Below are positions 58,109 to 64,000 of a DNA stretch of 64,000 bases, in pieces. The stretch spans positions 2,046,001-2,110,000 of the forward strand of contig OY782746.1 of the NCBI GenBank assembly GCA_963678095.2. The letters run 5' to 3'. Each line of letters begins with the position of its first letter. Position 1 is the stretch's first letter. The position numbers and the translations under genes were made by a program. This DNA is from G963678095 sp963678095. GTDB lineage: Bacteria > Bacillota > Negativicutes > Selenomonadales > Selenomonadaceae. The notes below the pieces were generated by a model. The model saw nothing but the letters and a program-made list of their open reading frames with translations. It was not told the origin of the DNA and ran no database searches.

Positions 58109-58179
58109 TTGCAGTGAACAAACAAAAGTATTATACTTATGGTATTGTCAGCTGTCTTGACAGTAATGTATACCATAAG
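58109..58179 (+). promoter_or_regulatory. nadABC promoter and operator-like palindrome
   Basis: TTGCAG (58109-58114), an 18-base spacer and TATACT (58133-58138). Overlapping and following it, CTTATGGTAT (58136-58145) and ATACCATAAG (58170-58179) are exact inverted repeats, and inside them lies CTGTCTTGACAG (58152-58163). A NAD-dependent or niacin-responsive repressor (NiaR, NadR or NrtR type) is the likely ligand; which one, I cannot tell. Confidence 0.55.
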
Positions 58180-58195
58180 AAAGTAGAGATTAAAA

Positions 58196-59122
58196 ATGGC
58201 GAATTTATTGGAAGATATTCATCTGGCAGCTGAGATTGAACAGCTGAAACAAGAGCGTGAGGCTGTGATTCTGGCGCATGTCTATCAGCCACCAGAGATA
58301 CAGGAGATTGCAGATTTTACTGGAGATTCCTTTGCGTTGTCGCGTCAGGCGGCAGCGACAAAAGCAAAGGTTATCGTCTTTTGTGGGGTACATTTTATGG
58401 CGGAAACTGCCAATATTTTAGCACCAGATAAAATTACGCTGCTGCCGGCAAAGGAAGCCGGCTGTCTGATGTTTGATGACCAGCTGGAGGGCTTGTTGCG
58501 ACAAAAAATTGCGCAGCAGCCAGAGGCGGTGGTCATCTCTTACGTTAATACCCCAGCAGCCGTCAAGGCGCTAAGCGATATCTGCTGCACCTCAGCGAAT
58601 GCGGTTCAGGTAGTGAAGTCTGTGCCGGCGGATCGCAATATTATTTTTGTGCCGGACCGAAATCTGGCCTCGTATGCTGAGGAGAAGACCGGCCGTAATA
58701 TATATTGCTGGCCCGGAGCCTGCCCCGCGCATGGAAATCTGACCGTTACAGAGATTTTAGATGCCAAACGCAAGCATCCGGAAGCTTTGGTGTTGATGCA
58801 TCCCGAGTGCCCGGCGGAGGTCAGAGCCCTGGCTGACTATATAGGCAGTACCGCTGGTATTATTGAATATGCAAGCCAGAGCCTGGCCGCAGAATTTATT
58901 GTAGTGACGGAATGTGGTGTTTTATATCAGCTGGAGCGTTGTTGCTCCGGGAAAAAATTTTATATGGCCTCGGCAAAGTTATTTTGTTCAAACATGAAAA
59001 AAACTACATTGCGCAAGGTGCGTGATGCGCTGCAGACGCTCGAGCCTAAAGTTGTAGTGCCAGAGGAAATACGTTGTAAGGCAGAAATAGGACTGAGAAA
59101 AATGTTGGAAATTTGCGAGTAG
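58196..59122 (+). CDS. nadA: Quinolinate synthase
   Basis: [4Fe-4S] enzyme condensing iminoaspartate with dihydroxyacetone phosphate to quinolinate. The 308-residue protein has AHVYQPPEIQEIADFTGDS near residue 24, VFCGVHFMAETANIL near 60 with the first cluster Cys, YVNTPAAVKALSDICCTSANA near 109, PGACPAHGNLTV near 176 with a second Cys, and the HPECPAEV near 200. A further Cys in the C-terminal part completes the three-Cys set. The ATG 58196 is preceded by a modest AGAGA. First gene of nadABC. Confidence 0.96.
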   Translation: MANLLEDIHLAAEIEQLKQEREAVILAHVYQPPEIQEIADFTGDSFALSRQAAATKAKVIVFCGVHFMAETANILAPDKITLLPAKEAGCLMFDDQLEGLLRQKIAQQPEAVVISYVNTPAAVKALSDICCTSANAVQVVKSVPADRNIIFVPDRNLASYAEEKTGRNIYCWPGACPAHGNLTVTEILDAKRKHPEALVLMHPECPAEVRALADYIGSTAGIIEYASQSLAAEFIVVTECGVLYQLERCCSGKKFYMASAKLFCSNMKKTTLRKVRDALQTLEPKVVVPEEIRCKAEIGLRKMLEICE

Positions 59123-59131
59123 GTGGATTTT

Positions 59132-60706
59132 GTGCAAAAATACATGATGAATTTTGACAGCCGGAAATTACCCCAGGCGTCGCCGGATTGTCTGATCGTA
59201 GGGGCGGGAGTAGCCGGGCTGATTGCTGCCTGGTATGCAGCCGAACGCGGCTGTCGTGTTATGCTGGTCGTGAAGGATACCCTGCAGGACAGCAATACGA
59301 ATAAAGCACAGGGGGGGATAGCTGCCGTATTTGCTGAGGATGATGATACAGCGCTTCATGCGGCCGACACATTGACCGCCGGCGCCGGTATTTGTGATGA
59401 ATCGATTGTGCATCTTGTTGTTGAGGAGGGCCGACAGCAGGTAAAAGAGCTGATGGAACTGGGGGCTGTCTTTGACCATCGGGCAGATGGACGACTGGCA
59501 CTGGGCCGGGAAGGCTGTCACTCGCGCGCCAGAATACTGCATGCACAGGGGGATGCCACGGGCGCTGAAGTTGTACGTTCCCTGCTGGCGCGAGTTGAAG
59601 CACATCGCAATATAACGATATGCGAGCACAGTTATGTTGTCGACCTGCTGGTCACTGACGGCTACTGCCGGGGCGCGCTGCTTTTACATAATGGTAAAGA
59701 GCTTGGTATTGTAAAGTCGACAGCAGTTATTCTGGCTACGGGTGGCTGCGGGCGGTTGTATCGTCACACAACAAACCCTGAGGGGGCAACTGGCAGTGGT
59801 TGTGCCATTGCTTATCGTGCCGGGGCAGAACTGACAGATATGGAATTTATCCAGTTTCATCCAACGGCGCTGGCTTTATCGGGCTGTCCTAATTTCCTGA
59901 TTTCAGAGGCGGTTCGTGGGGCCGGAGCACTTTTGCGCAATGCCAGTGGGCAGCGGTTTATGCCGAATTATCATGAAATGGCAGAACTGGCACCACGCGA
60001 TGTTGTAGCCCGGGCGATTTTTCACGAGATGGGACCGGAAAAGAATGTTCCGGTGTATCTCGATGCCGCTGGTGTTGCCGCGGTAGCGGATAAATTTCCG
60101 ATGATTGCAGCTACCTGTCGCACTTACGGGGTTGATATTACCCGTGAACCGATTCCGATCGCACCGGCAGCGCACTATATGATGGGCGGAATCCGGGTGG
60201 ATGATCACGGGCGAACGAATGTCAGCGGGCTGTTTGCCTGCGGCGAGACCGCTTGTACAGGCTTGCACGGGGCTAACCGGCTGGCGAGCAATTCATTACT
60301 CGAGGGCCTTGTATTTGGGCGCCGCGCCGCTGAAACTATCGCCGGGCAGGTTCCTGCATCGGCCGGAGGCCACTGGCACTATGCTGGACGGGAAAAATCC
60401 TTTACTGTAAAGGATATAGAAGAAATACAGACTGTGATGACTTGCGGACTCGGCATTGTCCGTGATGCGAGTGGCCTGAAGGCGGCCAAAATCGCTTTAG
60501 CTGGAAGGACGTTCGCTGCCGAAGGAACGGCAGCGGGGTGCATTTTGGATCTGGAATACCGAAATATGCTGCAGACAGCAAGCCTGATTGTCCAGGCGGC
60601 TGAGCGGCGTGAAGAGAGCCGCGGCGCGCATTATCGACTTGACTATCCACAGCGGTTGCATCAATGGCGTCACCATATAATAGAAAGTGCAGGAGCGGTT
60701 ATATGA
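59132..60706 (+). CDS. nadB: L-aspartate oxidase
   Basis: FAD enzyme oxidising L-aspartate to iminoaspartate, the substrate of NadA; it can use fumarate as electron acceptor in anaerobes. About 524 residues. FAD site VGAGVAGLIAAWYAAERG near residue 22; NKAQGGIAAVFAEDD near 55; HSRARILHAQGDATG near 130; EFIQFHPTAL near 236; SEAVRGAGALLRN near 257 with the catalytic Arg; GLFACGETACTGLHGANRLASNSLLEG near 363. I place the start at GTG 59132, where AGGTGG is best spaced; GTG 59123, directly after the nadA stop, is possible. Its stop overlaps the nadC start. Confidence 0.95.
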   Translation: MQKYMMNFDSRKLPQASPDCLIVGAGVAGLIAAWYAAERGCRVMLVVKDTLQDSNTNKAQGGIAAVFAEDDDTALHAADTLTAGAGICDESIVHLVVEEGRQQVKELMELGAVFDHRADGRLALGREGCHSRARILHAQGDATGAEVVRSLLARVEAHRNITICEHSYVVDLLVTDGYCRGALLLHNGKELGIVKSTAVILATGGCGRLYRHTTNPEGATGSGCAIAYRAGAELTDMEFIQFHPTALALSGCPNFLISEAVRGAGALLRNASGQRFMPNYHEMAELAPRDVVARAIFHEMGPEKNVPVYLDAAGVAAVADKFPMIAATCRTYGVDITREPIPIAPAAHYMMGGIRVDDHGRTNVSGLFACGETACTGLHGANRLASNSLLEGLVFGRRAAETIAGQVPASAGGHWHYAGREKSFTVKDIEEIQTVMTCGLGIVRDASGLKAAKIALAGRTFAAEGTAAGCILDLEYRNMLQTASLIVQAAERREESRGAHYRLDYPQRLHQWRHHIIESAGAVI

Positions 60707-61551
60707 ATTTTAATAACTTTAAACTTGATGACTGGTTGAAAAGCTGGCTGGCAGAAGATATTGGCAGCGGTGATATCACTACCGAAGCTATAGTTCCCCG
60801 GCAGGCAGTGACGACAGCATATGTTCAGGCAAAAGAGTCGGGAATTCTCGCCGGGGGGACTATTGCTGCCCGAGTCTTTTACCTGCTGGACAAGGGGGTA
60901 CAGACGACGCTGCTGGTTAAAGACGGCAGTCCACTTGCCAAAGGACAAATTATTGCAGAAATAAAGGGGCCGGCAAGGGCCATTCTCAGCGGCGAACGGC
61001 TTGCCTTAAATCTGCTGCAGCATCTGAGCGGTATTGCCACCTGTACCAGTACCTTTGTGGCGCTTGTTGAGGCATATCCGGTGAGAATTGTCGATACGCG
61101 TAAGACGATTCCGGGACTGCGGCTGCTGGAAAAATATGCAGTCCGTGTCGGCGGCGGCTACAATCATCGTCTGGGGCTTTACGATGCCGTGCTGATCAAA
61201 GACAATCATATCAAGGTAGCAGGGGGAATAAAACCGGCAATAGAGGCTGCCCGAAAAAGTATCTCACATACCTGCCGAATTGAAGTAGAGGTTGAATCAG
61301 TGAACGAGGCCGCCGAAGCCCTGACTGGCGGAGCGGATATCATTATGCTTGACAATATGGAGCCTGAAGTCATGCGTCAGGCCGTTGAAATGATCGGCGG
61401 CAGGGCGGTAACAGAGGCCTCGGGGGGGATTGACCGCACTACGGCAGCGGCTGTTGCGGCCACGGGAATCGATGTCATTTCTATCGGAGCACTTACGCAT
61501 ACAATCAAGGCGCTTGATATCAGCCTCGATATTGGTGAAATCAAAAAATAG
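60703..61551 (+). CDS. nadC: Nicotinate-nucleotide pyrophosphorylase (carboxylating)
   Basis: Converts quinolinate and PRPP to nicotinate mononucleotide, finishing the pathway begun by NadB and NadA. The 282-residue protein has EDIGSGDITTEAI near residue 17, LSGERLALNLLQHLSGIAT near 93, DTRKTIPGLRLLEKYAVRVGGGYNHR near 129, IKDNHIKVAGG near 165, EVEVESVNEA near 192 and IMLDNM near 212. The ATG 60703 lies in the nadB stop (ATGA) with AGGAGCG upstream. It depends on PRPP from prs. Confidence 0.97.
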   Translation: MNFNNFKLDDWLKSWLAEDIGSGDITTEAIVPRQAVTTAYVQAKESGILAGGTIAARVFYLLDKGVQTTLLVKDGSPLAKGQIIAEIKGPARAILSGERLALNLLQHLSGIATCTSTFVALVEAYPVRIVDTRKTIPGLRLLEKYAVRVGGGYNHRLGLYDAVLIKDNHIKVAGGIKPAIEAARKSISHTCRIEVEVESVNEAAEALTGGADIIMLDNMEPEVMRQAVEMIGGRAVTEASGGIDRTTAAAVAATGIDVISIGALTHTIKALDISLDIGEIKK

Positions 61552-61574
61552 TCGGGGGAGGTTCATGGCAAGGG

Positions 61575-61602
61575 TTGAATTTTCTGAAATTTACTATATA
61601 AT
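61575..61602 (+). promoter_or_regulatory. Promoter of the small heat-shock gene
   Basis: TTGAAT (61575-61580), a 16-base spacer and TATAAT (61597-61602). No CIRCE or CtsR-type repeat is seen next to it. Confidence 0.65.
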
Positions 61603-61649
61603 AAAAAGCAGAAAGACGATTCTATCTGTAAAATAAAGGGGGATTTCAT

Positions 61650-62102
61650 ATGTTTGGTATGGTGCCTTTTAATTTTAGGAACAGCCCGTCGCGCAATAAG
61701 GATTCATGGGATCGTTTGCTGGAATCGGTTTTTGAGCAGCCCTTGAATCCACTGCAAAAAGTCAGTGCGGCCTTTTCGTCGGTCCGGGTAGATGTAAAAG
61801 ACAATGGCGACAGCTATGAGGTTACAGCGGAGCTGCCCGGTTTTTCCAAAGAGGAGATTTCGGTAACTTATCATGACAAATACCTTACAATTACCGGGGA
61901 ACATTCGGAGGAGAGCGAGACCAAGGAGGGCGAGAAGTACATCTGTCGTGAACGCCATAGCGGGCGGATTGAACGGTCGTTTTATATTGATGATGCGGAT
62001 GAGAACCAAGGAAAGGCTGAATTTAAGGATGGCATTTTGAAGATTGAATTGAAAAAGCTGTCAGCCCCGGTTGAGAGCCAAAAGACAATTCAAATTGATT
62101 GA
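61650..62102 (+). CDS. Hsp20/alpha-crystallin family small heat-shock protein
   Basis: A 150-residue ATP-independent chaperone that holds unfolding proteins. Residues 1-40 are the variable N-terminal arm. The alpha-crystallin domain follows from about 45 to 135, with VRVDVKDNGDSYEVTAELPGFSKEEI near 46-71 and the ERHSGRIERSFYIDD segment near 108. GILKIELKK near 129 is the usual A-x-x-x-n-G-v-L motif. The tail ends in VESQKTIQID, holding an I-x-I-like motif needed for oligomers. The ATG 61650 follows AAAGGGGGA. It is monocistronic. Confidence 0.94.
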   Translation: MFGMVPFNFRNSPSRNKDSWDRLLESVFEQPLNPLQKVSAAFSSVRVDVKDNGDSYEVTAELPGFSKEEISVTYHDKYLTITGEHSEESETKEGEKYICRERHSGRIERSFYIDDADENQGKAEFKDGILKIELKKLSAPVESQKTIQID

Positions 62103-62117
62103 TCTGAGTTAAAGGAT

Positions 62118-62150
62118 AACTGGCAGTGGCAAAAGCTCTGCCAGTTTTTT
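62118..62150 (+). terminator. Terminator of the small heat-shock gene
   Basis: AACTGGCAG (62118-62126) pairs with CTGCCAGTT (62138-62146), followed by a T run. Confidence 0.9.
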
Positions 62151-62327
62151 ATTTGGCGGACGAAGGTGGCAAGAAATTTTCCCGACGGGAGGAAATATTG
62201 AGCGAGCAGGCAGGAGTTTTACCCATTTGCAGGAAATATACTTTATAGAGCTAAAAACGCTAAATAAAGGATGGAAGTTCATCTTTAGTTTATAATATTA
62301 GTTGTATAGTACGAGGAGGTAATTTAT

Positions 62328-63110
62328 TTGTTTGATGAAAAAGACTGGGAAGTATTTAAGCAGAAATTGAAAAAAAGAACGGGCATTGATCTGGATTTAT
62401 ATAAAGCAGCGCAGATGCAGCGGCGGATTGGCAACCTGATGCAGCGTAACGGCCATACATCGTATGCGGCGTTTTTTGACAGCATCGAAGGCGATAAAGC
62501 GGCATTTGAATCGTTTATCGAATATTTAACGATCAATGTTTCGGAATTTTTCCGCACTCCGGAAAAATTTTCTAAATTGGAAACGGATGTTTTGCCGGAC
62601 TTGCTCAAAAAAAGTGCTAAACTCAATATCTGGAGCGCTGGCTGCTCCATCGGAGCGGAGCCATACTCATTGGCGATGATTCTAAAGGATATGACGCCAG
62701 CGACGCGCCATCGCATTTTAGCGACCGATCTTGACATTGAAATTCTGGCAAAAGCAAAACAGGGGACATATACGGATAACGAGCTCAAAAGTATCTCTCC
62801 GGATCGAAAACATCGTTATTTTACCGAAGCAAATGGGAAGTATGTGGTAAAGGAAGATATTAAATCCTGTATTGAATTCAAACAGCACAATATGCTCAAG
62901 GATCCGTTTGAAAAGGGCTTTGATCTTATTTTATGCCGCAATGTTGTAATATACTTTACCGATGAAGCAAAGGATAAACTGTATCGGCAGTTCTTTGATT
63001 CGCTCAAGCCGGGCGGCGTCTTGTTTGTTGGGGCCACTGAGGCGATACTGAACTATCGCAGCATGGGGTTTGTGAGCAATCAGCCCTTCTTTTATACGAA
63101 ACCGGTTTAA
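62328..63110 (+). CDS. cheR: CheR-type chemotaxis protein methyltransferase
   Basis: Methylates Glu residues of chemoreceptors to set adaptation, using SAM. The 260-residue protein has the N-terminal CheR helical domain (residues 1-70) and the methyltransferase domain with the SAM-binding WSAGCSIGAEPYSLAM near 103, ILATDLDIEILAKA near 130, and LILCRNVVIYF near 205, all typical. The start is TTG 62328, behind GAGGAGGT. It stands apart from other che genes; a likely target is the chemoreceptor at 10931, but any receptor of the cell may be. Confidence 0.94.
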   Translation: MFDEKDWEVFKQKLKKRTGIDLDLYKAAQMQRRIGNLMQRNGHTSYAAFFDSIEGDKAAFESFIEYLTINVSEFFRTPEKFSKLETDVLPDLLKKSAKLNIWSAGCSIGAEPYSLAMILKDMTPATRHRILATDLDIEILAKAKQGTYTDNELKSISPDRKHRYFTEANGKYVVKEDIKSCIEFKQHNMLKDPFEKGFDLILCRNVVIYFTDEAKDKLYRQFFDSLKPGGVLFVGATEAILNYRSMGFVSNQPFFYTKPV

Positions 63111-63172
63111 GTCCGGAATTTTCCGGGACTTGAAGCCGGGACGGCAAATGGAGGCTGAAGCGGAGGGGTTCT

Positions 63173-64000
63173 ATGTATGCCAACCAAAACCCTGAGAGGA
63201 TGCTGCGGGAAGCTGGCGAAGCAGAACAGCTTGAGCTGTTGCAGGCAACCGTACACCGTGCTTATGAAAAAACGGTGTTTTATCGGCGTCGTCTTGAGGA
63301 ATATAGGGTTTCTCCGGTAGCGATAGAGAGTCTGGCGGATATAAAAAAATTGCCGTTTACGACTAGATCGGATCTGGTTAAGACGTCACCGCTTGATTTT
63401 TTGACGCTGCCGGTTAAGAAAACTGTCCGCCTGCGACTGCAGGAAAAATCGAATATTCTCCGGGCTGGTACGGAGGCGGATGTTGTGCATAATATAGAAT
63501 TGACCAGGCGAGGGCTGGCGGCCGGCGGGATTAAGCCGGGGTCCGTTCTGGCGATTGTTGGCGGACATCCGGAAGGCGCTGTCGATGACGTACAGCATGC
63601 AGCCGAGAGTCTCGGTGCAGCTGTGGTCAGTCTGGGGGGGGATTTTGTCCGGGCAGTCGAACTCATTGAGCAACTGGGCATAGATACCGTGATTGGTGAT
63701 CCTACACGAATTTTGCAGCTGATTGTTACCGCACAGGCCTCTGGCCGGGAGATGGAAAATCTGCCGCTGCGGGCCTGTTTCTGCCTGAATGAGGCCATCC
63801 AAAATCCGATCGGGAAGTATCTGAGAATGCGTACGGGTTGTGAGATATTTCCGCTGTATGTGGCCAATGATATTGGCTGTACCGGTATGCTGTATACCTG
63901 TCATGAACGCGGCGGCATGCATATAGCCGCAGACTTTTTTTACCCCGAGGTTGTTGCGTTTGGACAGGATTCGCCGGTAGATGATGAACAGATGGGGGAA
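63173..64000 (+). CDS. Phenylacetate-CoA-ligase-like protein, lacks the ATP-binding loop (3' end outside window)
   Basis: The ATG 63173 follows GGAGGGG, and the frame stays open to the end of the window (276 codons). The first 85 residues look like the PaaK family start (VHRAYEKTVFYRRRLEEYRV, then DIKKLPFTTRSDLVKTSP). The Ser/Thr/Gly-rich AMP-binding loop (SSGTTGKP in active enzymes), expected next, is missing: the region reads KSNILRAGTEADV. The later YGxSE-type motif is also lost, reading YVANDIGCTG near 222. HIAADFFYPEV near 243 keeps the family pattern. It may be a non-catalytic relative or an enzyme with another activity. Confidence 0.8.
   Translation, partial: MYANQNPERMLREAGEAEQLELLQATVHRAYEKTVFYRRRLEEYRVSPVAIESLADIKKLPFTTRSDLVKTSPLDFLTLPVKKTVRLRLQEKSNILRAGTEADVVHNIELTRRGLAAGGIKPGSVLAIVGGHPEGAVDDVQHAAESLGAAVVSLGGDFVRAVELIEQLGIDTVIGDPTRILQLIVTAQASGREMENLPLRACFCLNEAIQNPIGKYLRMRTGCEIFPLYVANDIGCTGMLYTCHERGGMHIAADFFYPEVVAFGQDSPVDDEQMGE

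Noticed and set aside
62198..62248. 16-codon frame with a good ribosome site GGGAGG before cheR
   Set aside because: Very short, lies upstream of the likely cheR promoter and has no terminator or homology I know; possibly chance.
1..64000. tRNA or rRNA genes, CRISPR array, prophage
   Set aside because: No tRNA-like cloverleaf with GTTCGA loop, no rRNA sequence, no regularly spaced repeats and no phage genes were seen on either strand by reading.

Overview
The window reads as chromosomal DNA of an anaerobic Firmicute of the Negativicutes (Selenomonas/Sporomusa side). I cannot name the genus. Three things point there. The block from about 24.3 to 54.8 kb follows the order of the origin-proximal region of Bacillus subtilis (yaaO-tmk-yaaR-holB-yaaT-yabB-rsmI-abrB-metS-yabD-yabE-rnmV-ksgA ... 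ispE ... glmU-prs ... pth). A fold-III lysine/ornithine decarboxylase of the Selenomonas ruminantium type is present; in that group it makes the cadaverine that is linked to peptidoglycan. The start holds a [FeFe]-hydrogenase maturase (hydE). The spore genes yabG and sspF, found between ksgA and ispE in Bacillus, are absent here, which hints at a non-sporing lineage. A chemoreceptor and cheR suggest motility.

Layout. 0-6.5 kb: 3' end of hydE, methylglyoxal synthase, a REP-type Y1 transposase, an apparent operon of DUF2225 / unknown / DUF4127, a possible structured small RNA on the minus strand, and a DeoR regulator. 6.6-10.7 kb: a 2[4Fe-4S] ferredoxin, a flavin-reductase-like protein, and the divergent serine genes serC and serA, with a T-box leader on serA. 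10.9-17.5 kb: a chemoreceptor, an amino-acid permease whose start codon looks damaged, an operon of two EamA transporters around a HAD phosphatase, and a small Cys-rich protein. 17.7-22.8 kb: a methionine-type ABC importer with two substrate-binding proteins and a short overlapping upstream reading frame, then the lysine/ornithine decarboxylase and a small membrane protein. 22.8-23.0 kb: a cluster of DnaA boxes built around a perfect 25-bp inverted repeat, directly before a soluble DegS-like kinase that has no response regulator beside it.

24.3-37.6 kb: the conserved DNA/RNA-maintenance block named above, plus exonuclease III. 38.7-48.5 kb: an NADPH glutamate synthase small-subunit-type enzyme, the cytochrome bd oxidase operon cydABDC and a copper-export pair copA-copZ, the last two both on the minus strand. 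48.7-56 kb: ispE, a GntR regulator, glmU, prs, uppP, pth and an uncharacterised radical SAM protein; ispE, glmU and uppP supply isoprenoid, UDP-GlcNAc and lipid-carrier steps for the envelope. 56-64 kb: a DctA-type carboxylate symporter with paired operator-like sites, a 35-residue basic protein too short for normal gene calling, the NAD de novo operon nadABC with an operator-like palindrome, a small heat-shock protein, cheR, and the start of a phenylacetate-CoA-ligase-like protein that lacks the usual ATP-binding loop.

The candidates for something undescribed are the small RNA at about 5.5-5.65 kb, the DnaA-box palindrome at 22.8-23.0 kb, the 26-codon frame overlapping the methionine transporter gene, and the promoter-plus-palindrome unit at 33.86-33.94 kb. 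All positions and repeats were read by eye; no search or folding program was run.
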